A stretch of DNA of 64,000 bases from Roseococcus suduntuyensis. Its GTDB lineage: Bacteria > Pseudomonadota > Alphaproteobacteria > Acetobacterales > Acetobacteraceae. The position numbers and the translations under genes are program-made. The stretch is taken from positions 310,001-374,000 of the forward strand of contig NZ_JACIDJ010000002.1 of NCBI RefSeq assembly GCF_014196305.1. The letters run 5' to 3'. Below, piece by piece: positions 18,990 to 28,019 of the stretch. The notes beneath the pieces were generated by a model. That model worked only from the letters and a program-made list of their open reading frames with translations, was not told where the DNA came from and searched no databases. Every line of letters starts with the position of its first letter. The first letter of the stretch is position 1.

Positions 18990-19895
18990 TTACCGGAAGA
19001 GCGAGAGCAGAACCTGCGGCGCCTGGTTGGCGATGCCGAGTGCCTGGGAACCGAGCTGCTGACGGATCTGCAGGGACTGCAGCCGCGCGGATTCCTTGGC
19101 GAGATCGGCGTCGATCAGGGCGCCCATGCCGGCTTCCTGCGCGTCCATCTTGGCCTTGTTGAAGTTGATCTGGCTGTCCACGTAACGGCTGTAGCTGCCG
19201 AGGTTGTTCAGCGAGGTCAGGGTGTTGTTGATGGCGACGTTGACCGCGCCGCCGGTGGTCAGGGCGTTGCTGAATTCAGTCAGGGCGGCCAGAAGCGAGG
19301 CCCCCGTCAGCATCGTGGCGCCATTGTAGCCGGCGGTGGTCAATCCGGTGAAGGCAGCCGCGCCGTTGATGGCCGCGGTCGCGACCTTGGCGAAGGAGTA
19401 GGTCGCGCCCTCGCCGTTACGCACCGTGCGGATTTCACCCAGCGTGGTCCCACCCGCCGTCGCCGCGGCGGCCGTCACCAGCATGGACTGCCCGTTGTAG
19501 CGCGTATCGGTGATGAAGTTCGCGATCTGCGAGAAGGTCTCCTTCAGCCCCGCCATGTACTGCTCGCGCTGGGCGGGCGTGATGTTGCTGTCCGAAAGCT
19601 TCACGACCGTGGCCTTCACGTCCTGCAACGCCTTGGAGACGTTCTCAAGACCGGTCCGGGTCGTGTCGAGCAGCCCCTTCGCCCCACCCAGCTGCTGGTT
19701 CGCTGAGGTGGTGGCCGCGAGGTCGCCGCGGATGCGCTCGGCCACGGCGAAAGCCGCGCCGTCATCCCGCGCATCCGCCACGCGCGAGCCGGTGGAGATG
19801 CGCTTTTGCGTCGCCGCCATCTCCTCGTTCGTGCGGTTGAGCGACTGCAGCGCCACCATGGCGCCCAGGTTGGTATTCACGGAGTTCAGCGACAT
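18990..19895 (-). CDS. flagellin
   Basis: 301 residues, the short alphaproteobacterial form. The conserved D0/D1 N-terminus (SVNTNLGAMVALQSLNRTNEEM, RISTGSRVADARDDGAAFAVAERIR in overlapping pieces) and C-terminus (INFNKAKMDAQEAGMGALID, ANQAPQVLLSLFR) build the filament core. The middle 140-220 is Ala/Thr/Gly-rich and exposed, with many Ser/Thr residues available for O-glycosylation. AAAGGAAAAA lies just before the ATG. It is exported by the flagellar type III system. Downstream genes look like its export and modification factors. Confidence 0.95.
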   Translation of the reverse strand: MSLNSVNTNLGAMVALQSLNRTNEEMAATQKRISTGSRVADARDDGAAFAVAERIRGDLAATTSANQQLGGAKGLLDTTRTGLENVSKALQDVKATVVKLSDSNITPAQREQYMAGLKETFSQIANFITDTRYNGQSMLVTAAAATAGGTTLGEIRTVRNGEGATYSFAKVATAAINGAAAFTGLTTAGYNGATMLTGASLLAALTEFSNALTTGGAVNVAINNTLTSLNNLGSYSRYVDSQINFNKAKMDAQEAGMGALIDADLAKESARLQSLQIRQQLGSQALGIANQAPQVLLSLFR

Positions 19896-19991
19896 TGGTC
19901 TTTTTCCTTTGTCAGATGCGGCCCTCGGATTTCGGGGACCATCCGCCGTGTAGGAGACGAAGGGTTAAGGAAGGCTTGCGCCGCCTCCCCT

Positions 19992-20993
19992 TCAGAACAT
20001 GCGCTGCGTCCAGGTGCGCGGTGTCCTGTCGCTGACGATCTCGATGTCGAGGTGGTAGCGAAACTTGCGCGGCCCCACCTTGCGGATGAAGTCGGTGATG
20101 GAGGCCAGCCCATCCTCCAACTTCGTCGTGGTCCGATAGCCCAGCAGACGCCGCGCCTTGTCGGCCGAGCAGGTGGCGAACTTCACCTCCTGCGGCCGGC
20201 CGGGGACGTAGATGGGCGTGCCGGTAAAGTTGGTGAGCTTGGCAAGCACCCGCGACAGCTCATTGATGCTCACGAACTCCTCATCGGGACCGATATTCAC
20301 CGTCTCGCCCAGCGCCACGTCGTCGAGGCCCATGGCCAGCAGGCAGGAGAGGCAGTCCTCGACGTAGGAGAAGCAGCGCTTCTGCTCGCCATCGCCGTAG
20401 ATGATGGGCGGGCGGCCTTGCAGCATCAGGTTCGCCATGATGGAGGCCACGTTGCGGTAGGGATCGTCGAATTTCTGCCGCGGGCCGATGATGTTGTGCG
20501 GCACCGCGATGGACCACTCCACGCCATGCACGGCGCAGAGGTTCTTCAGCGCCTCCTCCGCCGCCACCTTCGCGATGCCATAGGGGTCCTGCGGACGGGG
20601 CGTGTAGTCCTCGCGGAATGGCACCTCATTGCTGCCATAGCGCGCCATGGAGGAGCAGAAGACGATGCGCCGCGCCTTGTTCGCGATGGCCGCCGAGAAC
20701 AGCGAGACCGAGCCGCTGACGATGTTGTCCATCACCAGCGCGGGCGAGAAGACGGACAGCCCCTCATAAGCCGTGGCCGCGCAGTGGTAGACCAGCTCGC
20801 AGCCCTGCGAGATCTTCTGCATCGCGTTGAAGTCGCGGCAGTCATACTGGTAGAACTCGGCCTCAGGCGGGACGTGCCACAGCTCGCCGCCCAGCAGCGT
20901 GTCACAGCCCACGACATGATGGCCCATGCCGATCAGCCGCTCGGCCAGGTGGCTGCCGAGAAAGCCCGCGATGCCGCTGACGAAGATTCGCAT
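19992..20993 (-). CDS. NAD-dependent nucleotide-sugar epimerase/dehydratase
   Basis: 333 residues, extended SDR fold. The NAD loop is VSGIAGFLGSHLAERL, the catalytic Ser region IVFCSSMARYG, and the YxxxK pair sits in DPYGIAKVAAEE. Substrate-domain pieces NIIGPRQKFDDPYRN and VPGRPQEVKFATCSADKARRLLGY resemble UDP-glucose 4-epimerase-like enzymes. The exact nucleotide sugar cannot be told. Probably provides the sugar donor for the surrounding glycosylation genes. It lies upstream of flagellin with a 96-nt gap, and 9 nt after the preceding methyltransferase. Confidence 0.87.
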   Translation of the reverse strand: MRIFVSGIAGFLGSHLAERLIGMGHHVVGCDTLLGGELWHVPPEAEFYQYDCRDFNAMQKISQGCELVYHCAATAYEGLSVFSPALVMDNIVSGSVSLFSAAIANKARRIVFCSSMARYGSNEVPFREDYTPRPQDPYGIAKVAAEEALKNLCAVHGVEWSIAVPHNIIGPRQKFDDPYRNVASIMANLMLQGRPPIIYGDGEQKRCFSYVEDCLSCLLAMGLDDVALGETVNIGPDEEFVSINELSRVLAKLTNFTGTPIYVPGRPQEVKFATCSADKARRLLGYRTTTKLEDGLASITDFIRKVGPRKFRYHLDIEIVSDRTPRTWTQRMF

Positions 20994-21002
20994 GGGGTGC
21001 TC

Positions 21003-21545
21003 CTAGCGGGTGATGAGGGCGCGGATGGCCTGGCCGCCCTTGTTGTGAAGGGTGTGCTGGCGAACCTCCGCGAAGCCCGCCAGCGCGGCCACGTCGCGAA
21101 TCTTGCCCTGGGTGTAGGCCGATTTGTGGAACTGCCCGGCGCCGTTCTGATTGCCGAAGAACATCGTCTGCACGATGCCCCAGCGCTGCCCGGTGTCGCG
21201 GCCCGATCCGAAGTAGTGGTCGAGTGCACCCGTCCGGTAGAAGGCACGGAAGCTGTCCTCGCCGGCCAGGAAGGCCCGGCAGACCCATTCGAAATCCGGC
21301 ACCTCGATTTCCAGCAGCCCGCCCGGACGCAACACGCGGGCGCATTCGCGCCAGAGGCGTTCCTCCTCCGCGAAGGCGAAATGCTCGAAGACGTGCTCGG
21401 CCAGGATGTGCTCCACGCTGGCATCGCCGAAGGGCATGGCCAGCACGTCCACATCGGTGCGAACGCCGGGCGCGCGCGCCACGCTGTCGATGTTGACCCA
21501 GCCCTCCAGCACCTTGGGGCCACAGCCGATGTGAAGCCGCGTCAT
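21003..21545 (-). CDS. class I SAM-dependent methyltransferase (glycan-associated)
   Basis: 180 residues. It starts MTRLHIGCGPKVLEGWVNID, the compact SAM loop seen in methyltransferases of polysaccharide clusters, followed by VEHILAEHVFEHF and ARVLRPGGLLEIEVPDFEW. The ATG at 21545 overlaps the stop of the GT2 gene (ATGA). An in-frame start further upstream would lie inside that gene. Likely methylates a sugar residue made by the neighbouring enzymes; the substrate is unknown. Confidence 0.85.
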   Translation of the reverse strand: MTRLHIGCGPKVLEGWVNIDSVARAPGVRTDVDVLAMPFGDASVEHILAEHVFEHFAFAEEERLWRECARVLRPGGLLEIEVPDFEWVCRAFLAGEDSFRAFYRTGALDHYFGSGRDTGQRWGIVQTMFFGNQNGAGQFHKSAYTQGKIRDVAALAGFAEVRQHTLHNKGGQAIRALITR

Positions 21546-22630
21546 GCCGCCACCTCCGGCCCCACCGCGAGCCCGGTCTGCGCGCGCCATGTGGCGGCCA
21601 GCGCCTCGGCCTCCCGACCGGGTTCGAGCACCCAGAGAAGGGCCTCCACCAGCCGCATCGCTTCGACGCGCAGCCGCGTGGCCGCGCCGGTCGCGCCGCC
21701 GCGCGCCACCTCCCGCGCCTGGGCCAGCAGCGCCGGCAGCCGGGCCGTGACAAGCGCCGCCTCACGCACGAAGGGGCCCGACCAGCGGGCGCGCAGGATG
21801 TCACGCGCCGCCTCGATCAGGCCCGCGCGTTCGGGGGCGCTCAGGCGGGCCAGGCTGAAGGTCTCCACATGCGCCCAGGCGCAGGAGGCGCTTGGCGCCA
21901 GCGGCCCGACATCGGCGAAGACATCGCGTTCGGAACGCACGCGCGCCCAGGCCATGCCGGCATTGCGCGCCAACCGCCACAGCGGCGCGGGGCCGCCACG
22001 CCGCAGGAAGAGCGGCTCCGGAACATGACGAATGTGGCCGTAGAGCGCGATCTCGGCCAGGAAGGCATGGTCCCAGCCGCCACAGGCCATAGGCTGGCTG
22101 GCAAGGTCCAGGGCCTCGCGGCGATAGATTCCCCAGAAGCTCGGCGAATAGGCGTAGCGCTGCATCACATGCATGGCGCGCTGCAACGGCCCGCCATCGG
22201 GCGTGTCGAGGCGGGTATGCGCCGGCACCTCGCCCAGCACCGCGCCGGCCTCGTCGATGTTCAGCGCCCCGGCATGGCACATGGCCACGTCGCGATCCGC
22301 CTGCAGCACCGCCATCAGCTTCGCCATGAAGTCCGGGGCGATGAGGTCGTCGGCGCTCTTCGGCATCACGAAATCGGCGTCGCCATGGGTGAAGGCGCGG
22401 CGATAGGCGCCCACGATGCCCTGGTTCGCGCGGTGGCGCTTCAGTGCGATGCGCCCATCCCGCGCCGCCCAGAAGGCCGCGATGGCCGGCCCGCCATCGG
22501 TGGAGCCGTCATCCAGCAGGGTGAGGCGCCAATGCGGCCAGCTCTGCCCCACCACCGAGGCGATGGCACCGTCCAGCGTCGCCTCCGCGTTGTGGTAGAT
22601 CAGGTTCACGTCCAGCACGTGCTCGGACAT
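21542..22630 (-). CDS. family 2 glycosyltransferase
   Basis: 362 residues. The N-terminal GT-A fold is visible: DVNLIYHNAEATLDGAIASV, then WRLTLLDDGSTDGG, and a further acidic stretch MPKSADDLIAPDFM where the metal-binding DxD is expected. The C-terminal 120 residues are helical and Arg/Ala-rich. It transfers a sugar from a nucleotide donor, probably onto the flagellar glycan. It is coupled to the downstream methyltransferase by ATGA and starts 3 nt after the TylF-like gene ends. Confidence 0.87.
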   Translation of the reverse strand: MSEHVLDVNLIYHNAEATLDGAIASVVGQSWPHWRLTLLDDGSTDGGPAIAAFWAARDGRIALKRHRANQGIVGAYRRAFTHGDADFVMPKSADDLIAPDFMAKLMAVLQADRDVAMCHAGALNIDEAGAVLGEVPAHTRLDTPDGGPLQRAMHVMQRYAYSPSFWGIYRREALDLASQPMACGGWDHAFLAEIALYGHIRHVPEPLFLRRGGPAPLWRLARNAGMAWARVRSERDVFADVGPLAPSASCAWAHVETFSLARLSAPERAGLIEAARDILRARWSGPFVREAALVTARLPALLAQAREVARGGATGAATRLRVEAMRLVEALLWVLEPGREAEALAATWRAQTGLAVGPEVAA

Positions 22631-22633
22631 GTC

Positions 22634-23413
22634 TCAGGCCTTCACGATCAGCCCCTGCCCCGTGGGCAGCGGCAGGACCAGCGCGCCGCGCGCGGCCGCG
22701 AAGTCCTGGAAGGCCAGCATCTGCTCCTCATGGCCGGCATAGGCGTAGTCATCCAGGATGATGACGCCGCCGGGCGAGAGCCTGTCCCAGAAAAACTCCG
22801 CCGCCGCGATCTCGGGCAGGGTGATGTTCATGTCGATGTGCAGCCAGGCCACGCGCGCGGGTGCCGCCTCGTGCAGCGTGTCGGGCACCATGCCGGGCAC
22901 CAGCCGCGCATTGGGGAAGGGTGCGAAGCGGTGCCGCGCGATGGGCAGCACGTCCTCGGTGTAGTTGTTGCGGTTGTGCCAGGTGCCGAGGCCCTTGGCC
23001 TCGCGCGCGCTCATCTGCTCCGTCGGGATGCCCTGGAAGGTGTCATAGAGCCAGAGCGTGCGGTCCGGGTGGGAGGCGAGGTCGATATAGGCCGCCGTGG
23101 TGCGCGACAGCAGGCCGTAATTCACCCCGCACTCGACGAAGTCACCCTCGATCAGGAGGGCCTGGCGCGCGGCCCAGCAGCAGACATAGGCCTTCCACTC
23201 GATGCGGAGAACCTCGGGCGTCTTGTGCTGGATGAGGGGAATGAGCGGCACGGCCGAAGCCCGGAAGGCGGCCTTGAAGGCCTCGTCCCGCGCATAGGGC
23301 ACGTTCAGCCCCCAGATGGCGAAGCGGTCCGCCACATGCGTGAACTTCGGCATCCGCGACGGCGAAGGCGTCTCGGTGGGCGATGGCAGGTTTTCTGCCA
23401 GGTCGGAACACAT
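22634..23413 (-). CDS. TylF/MycF-family sugar O-methyltransferase
   Basis: 259 residues from ATG 23413 (a TTG at 23422 is in frame). Family landmarks: LLIEGDFVECGVNYG at the SAM site, LWLYDTFQGIP, and the metal-binding WLHIDMNITLPEIAAAEFFW followed by LSPGGVIILDDYAYAG, whose Asp residues bind Mg2+. MycF and TylF methylate deoxysugar hydroxyls in macrolide biosynthesis. In a flagellar locus the equivalent is methylation of a flagellin sugar, an inference. A strong inverted repeat sits directly upstream of the start. Confidence 0.85.
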   Translation of the reverse strand: MCSDLAENLPSPTETPSPSRMPKFTHVADRFAIWGLNVPYARDEAFKAAFRASAVPLIPLIQHKTPEVLRIEWKAYVCCWAARQALLIEGDFVECGVNYGLLSRTTAAYIDLASHPDRTLWLYDTFQGIPTEQMSAREAKGLGTWHNRNNYTEDVLPIARHRFAPFPNARLVPGMVPDTLHEAAPARVAWLHIDMNITLPEIAAAEFFWDRLSPGGVIILDDYAYAGHEEQMLAFQDFAAARGALVLPLPTGQGLIVKA

Positions 23414-23454
23414 CGGGCGCAAGCTCCATGTCCTGAGACCGGAACTTGCGCCCG
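23414..23454 (-). promoter_or_regulatory. 10-bp inverted repeat abutting the TylF-like start codon
   Basis: CGGGCGCAAG (23414-23423) and CTTGCGCCCG (23445-23454) are perfect complements separated by 21 nt. The repeat ends right at the ATG of the methyltransferase gene. It could fold in mRNA and occlude initiation, or serve as an operator. No T-run follows, so a terminator is unlikely. Confidence 0.4.
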
Positions 23455-23463
23455 TGGTGGTTA

Positions 23464-23494
23464 ACGAAAGCCTGACGCCAAGCCCGCGTCAGGC
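23464..23494 (-). terminator. terminator-like hairpin after ilvD
   Basis: GCCTGACGC and GCGTCAGGC (23470-23478, 23486-23494) form a perfect 9-bp stem with a 7-nt loop. Read on the minus strand it is followed by TTTCGTT. It lies 8 nt past the ilvD stop, as expected for a rho-independent terminator separating ilvD from the glycan genes. Confidence 0.65.
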
Positions 23495-23501
23495 AGAAAC
23501 T

Positions 23502-25220
23502 TCAGATATCCGCGTAGGTGTGCGTCTCGGCCTTCGCCCCCGGCTGGGTCACGGCGCCATAGCGCGCCGGGCCCACCGTCTGCGCATACTTCCAGAGAAC
23601 GCCCGAATTGTAGTTGTGGCCGCGCGGCTTCCATTCGGCGCGGCGCTTGGCCAGTTCCTCGTCGGAGAGCGCCACCTCGATGGTGCCGGCCTGGGCGTCC
23701 AGGATGATCTTGTCGCCATTCTTCAGCAGGCCGATGGGCCCGCCCACCGCGGCCTCCGGCCCCACATGGCCGATGCAGAAGCCGCGCGTGGCGCCCGAGA
23801 AGCGCCCATCGGTGATCAGCGCCACCTTGTCGCCCATGCCCTGGCCATAGATGGCGGAGGTGGTGGACAGCATCTCGCGCATGCCCGGGCCGCCCTTGGG
23901 GCCTTCGTAGCGGATGACGATGACGTCGCCGGGCTTGTAGGCACGGGCTTCCACGGCGGCGAAGGCGTCCTCCTCGCAGTCGAAGCAGAGCGCCGTGCCC
24001 TCGAAGCGCAGCTTCTGCATGCCCGCGATCTTCACGATGGCGCCATCGGGGGCCAGGTTGCCGAAGAGGCTCACCACGCCGCCGATCTGGCTGATCGGGT
24101 TGGAGACGGGATGCACCACGTCCTGGTCCTTCGGGAACACCACGTCCTTGTGGTTTTCCTCCAGCGTCTTGCCGGTGGCGGTGATGCAGTCGCCATGCAG
24201 CAGCCCGCCCTCCAGCAGCGCCTTGATGATGATGGGCACGCCACCGATGCGGTGCACATCCTGCGCCACATACGTGCCGCCTGGCTTGAGGTCCGCGATG
24301 TGCGGCGTGTCGCGCATCAGCCGCGCCACCTCCTCCAGCGGGAAATCAATGCCGGCCTCATGCGCGATGGCGGGCAGGTGCAGCGCCGCGTTGGTCGAAC
24401 CGCCCGTGGCGCCCACGATGCGCGCCGCATTCTCCAGCGCCTTGCGGGTGACGATATCGCGCGGGCGAAGCTGGCTGCGGATCAGGTCCACCACCGCGCG
24501 GCCGGACTTGTAGGCGTATTCGTCGCGCTCCGTGTCCGGCGCCGGGGCGCCGGCCGAGAACGGGATGGCAAGGCCGATCACCTCGCTGATGCAGGCCATG
24601 GTGTTGGCGGTGAACTGGCCGCCGCAGGCGCCGGCGCCGGGGCAGGCGTGCTGCTCCAGCTCCTCCAGCTCCTCGTCGGACATGTTGCCGCCGGCGTGCG
24701 TTCCCACCGCCTCGAACACGTCCAGCACCGTCACGTCGCGGCCCCTGTGCTGGCCGGGGCGGATGGAGCCGCCGTACATGAAGACGCTGGGCACGTTCAG
24801 CCGCACCATGGCCATCATCACGCCCGGCAGCGACTTGTCGCAGCCCGCGAGGCCCACCAGCGCGTCATAGCAATGGCCGCGCATGGTCAGCTCGATGGAA
24901 TCCGCGATCACGTCGCGCGACACCAGCGAGGACTTCATGCCCTGGTGGCCCATGGCGATGCCGTCGGTGACCGTGATGGTCGTGAACTCGCGCGGCGCGG
25001 CCCCGGCGTCACTCACGCCGCGCTTGGCGGCCTGCGCCTGGCGGTTCAGCGCGATGTTGCAGGGCGCCGCCTCGTTCCAGCAGGTGGCCACACCGACCAG
25101 CGGCGAGGCGATCTGCTCCTTCGTCATGCCCATCGCGTAGTAGTAGCTGCGATGCGGCGCGCGCTCGGGGCCCACGCTGACATGGCGGCTCGGCAGGCGG
25201 GATTTGTCCCAGGTGGTCAT
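23502..25220 (-). CDS. ilvD: dihydroxy-acid dehydratase
   Basis: 572 residues, near the family norm. Iron-sulfur and active-site motifs are present: GVATCWNEAAPCN, VGLAGCDKSLPGVMMAM, and ACPGAGACGGQFTANTM. The C-terminal half has GAIVKIAG, EDAFAAV, and ALITDGRFSGATRGFCIGHVGPEA. It dehydrates 2,3-dihydroxy-isovalerate and -methylvalerate in valine and isoleucine biosynthesis. It begins 18 nt downstream of valS and ends at its own hairpin terminator. Confidence 0.96.
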   Translation of the reverse strand: MTTWDKSRLPSRHVSVGPERAPHRSYYYAMGMTKEQIASPLVGVATCWNEAAPCNIALNRQAQAAKRGVSDAGAAPREFTTITVTDGIAMGHQGMKSSLVSRDVIADSIELTMRGHCYDALVGLAGCDKSLPGVMMAMVRLNVPSVFMYGGSIRPGQHRGRDVTVLDVFEAVGTHAGGNMSDEELEELEQHACPGAGACGGQFTANTMACISEVIGLAIPFSAGAPAPDTERDEYAYKSGRAVVDLIRSQLRPRDIVTRKALENAARIVGATGGSTNAALHLPAIAHEAGIDFPLEEVARLMRDTPHIADLKPGGTYVAQDVHRIGGVPIIIKALLEGGLLHGDCITATGKTLEENHKDVVFPKDQDVVHPVSNPISQIGGVVSLFGNLAPDGAIVKIAGMQKLRFEGTALCFDCEEDAFAAVEARAYKPGDVIVIRYEGPKGGPGMREMLSTTSAIYGQGMGDKVALITDGRFSGATRGFCIGHVGPEAAVGGPIGLLKNGDKIILDAQAGTIEVALSDEELAKRRAEWKPRGHNYNSGVLWKYAQTVGPARYGAVTQPGAKAETHTYADI

Positions 25221-25238
25221 TGGCTGTTTCCTCGGTGG

Positions 25239-27935
25239 TCAGCTGGAAATACGGGTCAGCGCGGCGTCGAGGCGCGCGACCTCGGCGGCGGCGTCGGCCA
25301 TGCGCTGCTCGGTCTCGGCGATGACGGCCTCCTCGGCCTTGGCGCGGAAACCCGGGTTGGCGAGCTTGGCTTCAAGCTTGGCGCGCTCGCCCTCGGCCTT
25401 GGCACGGTCCTTCGCCAGGCGCTTGGCCTCGGCGGCGAGGTCCACCACGCCCGAGAGCGGCAGGAAGAGCGGCACGTCACCCGCCACGGCACTGGCGCCA
25501 GGCCCCGCGCCCTCGGCGGCATCGGGCAGGAATTGCGGCGCCTCGACACGCGCGAGGCGCATGATCTGCGGCGCGAAGTCGCGCAGCGCCTGCAGCGCGG
25601 CCGCACTCCCCTGCCCCACGCGCAGCGGCAGCACCGCCGCGGCCGGCACGTTCAGCGCGGAACGTGCGGAGCGGATGGCCGTGATGGCGGCGATGGCGAG
25701 GTCCACCTCCGCGCTCGCCGTCCCCTGCCCTTCCGCCTTCGGATAGGCCGAAGTGGTCAGCGCCACCGCCTCGCCATAGCCCAACTTCTCGAACAGCTCG
25801 GCGGTGATGAAGGGCATCACCGGGTGCAGCAGCCGCAGCACCTGCCCCAGCACATGCTGCGCCACGCCGCGCACCTCATCCTTCTCGGCGCCATCGGGGC
25901 CGTTCAGCACAGGTTTCGCGAACTCGATGAACCAGTCGCAATAGGTGTTCCAGGTGAAGCCGTAGAGCGTGCTGGCGTAGTCGTCGAAGCGGAAGGCGTC
26001 GAGCGCGGCCGTGGCATCGCGCGCGGCGTCATCGGCCTTGGCCAGCAGCCAGCGGGCCAGCACGCCCTGGGCCTGCGCAGGCTGCCAGGACGCATCCACC
26101 CGCACGCCGTTCATCTCCAGGAAGCGCGCGGCATTCCACAGCTTGGTGGCAAAGGCGCGGTAGCCCTCCAACCGCTGCGGGTCGAGCTTCACGTCACGCC
26201 CGGGCGAGGCCAGCGCGCAGAGGGTTAGGCGCACCGCATCCGCGCCGTGCTGGTCGATCAGCTCCAGCGGGTCGAGCACGTTGCCCTTGGACTTGCTCAT
26301 CTTCTGGCCGCGCGCGTCGCGCACCAGGCCATGGATGACCACGTGCTTGAAGGGCACCTCGCCGTCCATGAAGTGCAGCCCCATCATCATCATCCGGGCG
26401 ACCCAGAAGAAGATGATGTCGAAGCCCGTCACCAGCACGTCGGTCGGGTAGTGCTTCTTCAGCTCGGCCGTCTGCTCGGGCCAGCCCAGCGTCGAGAAGG
26501 GCCAGAGCGCGCTGCTGAACCAGGTGTCCAGCACGTCCGGGTCGCGCGTGAGTTCCGCCGCATGGCCGTAATGGGCCGTGGCGGCGGCCAGCGCCTCCGC
26601 CTCGCTGCGCTCCACGAAGACCTGCCCATCCGGCCCATACCAGGCCGGAATGCGGTGCCCCCACCAGAGCTGGCGCGAGACGCACCAGGGCTGGATGTCG
26701 CGCATCCAGGCGAAGAACAGGTTCTCGTATTGCCGCGGCACGAATTGCGTGCGGCCATCCTCGACGGCCGCGATGGCGGGCTTCGCCAGCGTGGCCGCGT
26801 CGCAATACCATTGCAGCGTCAGCCGCGGCTCGATCGGCACGCCCGAGCGGTCGCCGTGCGGCACCTGGTGGGTGTGCGGCTCGATGGCCTCCAGCAGTTC
26901 CAGACGTTCCAGCTCGGCCAGGATCGCCTTGCGCGCGGCGAAGCGGTCCTGGCCCGCCAGCGAACGCACGAAAGCGGGATCGGCCACGCCTTCCACGGCG
27001 GCGAGCTCGGCCTCAATTTCGGAAAGAATCACCCGCGCCTCGGCGTCCAGCACGGACGGCATGGGCAGGTTGTGGCGGCGGCCCACCTCATAGTCGTTGA
27101 AGTCGTGCGCGGGCGTGATCTTCACCGCGCCCGTGCCCTTCTCCGGGTCCGAATAGGTGTCGGCGACGATGGGAATGCGCCGCCCCGTCAGCGGCAGGAT
27201 GGCGTGCTTGCCGACAAGGTCCGCGAAGCGGGCATCCTCGGGGTGCACGGCCACGGCGGTATCGCCCAGCATGGTCTCCGGGCGCGTGGTCGCCACGCGG
27301 ATGAAGCGGCCGGGCTGGCCCTCCACCGGGTAGCGCAGCGTCCAGAGGTTCCCCTTCACCTCGCGGCTTTCCACCTCGAGGTCGCTGATCGCGGATTGGA
27401 ACACCGGGTCCCAGTTCACCAGCCGCGTGTCGCGGTAGATCAGCCCTTCCTTGTGCAGGCGGACAAACACCTCCAGCACGGCGGCGGAGAGGCCCTCATC
27501 CATGGTGAAGCGCTCGCGCTCCCAGTCGAGGGAGGCACCGAGGCGGCGAAGCTGGCGCGTGATGGTGCCGCCGCTCTCGCCCTTCCACTGCCAGACGCGC
27601 TCCAGGAAAGCCTCGCGCCCCATCTCCTGCCGCTTCTTGCCTTCGCCCGCCAGCAGGCGCTCCACCACCATCTGGGTGGCGATACCGGCATGGTCGGTGC
27701 CGGGCATCCACAGCGCGTCGCGCCCCTGCATGCGGCGGAAGCGCACCAGCACGTCCTGCAGGGTGTTGTTCAGCGCATGGCCGATATGGAGGCTGCCCGT
27801 GACATTGGGCGGCGGGATGACGATGGTGAAGGGCGCGGCATTGCGCGCCGGATCGGCATGGAAGGCACCGGAGCCCTCCGAAGCGGCGTAGAGTCGGGCT
27901 TCCAGCGTGGCTGGGTCGAAGGCCTTGTCGAGCAT
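25239..27935 (-). CDS. valS: valyl-tRNA synthetase
   Basis: 898 residues, class I synthetase. The HIGH signature is in PPPNVTGSLHIGHALNNT, KMSKS in GQKMSKSKGNVLDPLELI, and the insertion (editing) domain contains the conserved TTRPETMLGDTAVAVHP. The C-terminal 80 residues are a Lys/Ala/Glu-rich coiled coil, as in other ValRS. It charges tRNA-Val. The ATG at 27935 gives MLDKAFDPATLEARLY; an in-frame GTG at 27950 is possible. The order pcm-like, tolC, popZ-like, valS is common in alphaproteobacteria. Confidence 0.97.
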   Translation of the reverse strand: MLDKAFDPATLEARLYAASEGSGAFHADPARNAAPFTIVIPPPNVTGSLHIGHALNNTLQDVLVRFRRMQGRDALWMPGTDHAGIATQMVVERLLAGEGKKRQEMGREAFLERVWQWKGESGGTITRQLRRLGASLDWERERFTMDEGLSAAVLEVFVRLHKEGLIYRDTRLVNWDPVFQSAISDLEVESREVKGNLWTLRYPVEGQPGRFIRVATTRPETMLGDTAVAVHPEDARFADLVGKHAILPLTGRRIPIVADTYSDPEKGTGAVKITPAHDFNDYEVGRRHNLPMPSVLDAEARVILSEIEAELAAVEGVADPAFVRSLAGQDRFAARKAILAELERLELLEAIEPHTHQVPHGDRSGVPIEPRLTLQWYCDAATLAKPAIAAVEDGRTQFVPRQYENLFFAWMRDIQPWCVSRQLWWGHRIPAWYGPDGQVFVERSEAEALAAATAHYGHAAELTRDPDVLDTWFSSALWPFSTLGWPEQTAELKKHYPTDVLVTGFDIIFFWVARMMMMGLHFMDGEVPFKHVVIHGLVRDARGQKMSKSKGNVLDPLELIDQHGADAVRLTLCALASPGRDVKLDPQRLEGYRAFATKLWNAARFLEMNGVRVDASWQPAQAQGVLARWLLAKADDAARDATAALDAFRFDDYASTLYGFTWNTYCDWFIEFAKPVLNGPDGAEKDEVRGVAQHVLGQVLRLLHPVMPFITAELFEKLGYGEAVALTTSAYPKAEGQGTASAEVDLAIAAITAIRSARSALNVPAAAVLPLRVGQGSAAALQALRDFAPQIMRLARVEAPQFLPDAAEGAGPGASAVAGDVPLFLPLSGVVDLAAEAKRLAKDRAKAEGERAKLEAKLANPGFRAKAEEAVIAETEQRMADAAAEVARLDAALTRISS

Positions 27936-27999
27936 GGACCAGAGGTCCACCGCGCGGGCGCGCGCGTCAAGGGGTGCGCGCGGCCTGTCTGGGCTGAAC

Positions 28000-28019
28000 G
28001 GCGCGGATGGCGCCGCGCC
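28000..28019 (-). terminator. weak hairpin after the PopZ-like gene
   Basis: GGCGCGG (28000-28006) and CCGCGCC (28013-28019) form a 7-bp stem with a 6-nt loop immediately past the stop at 28020. No T-tract follows on the minus strand, so it may only stabilise or partly attenuate transcription into valS. Confidence 0.3.
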
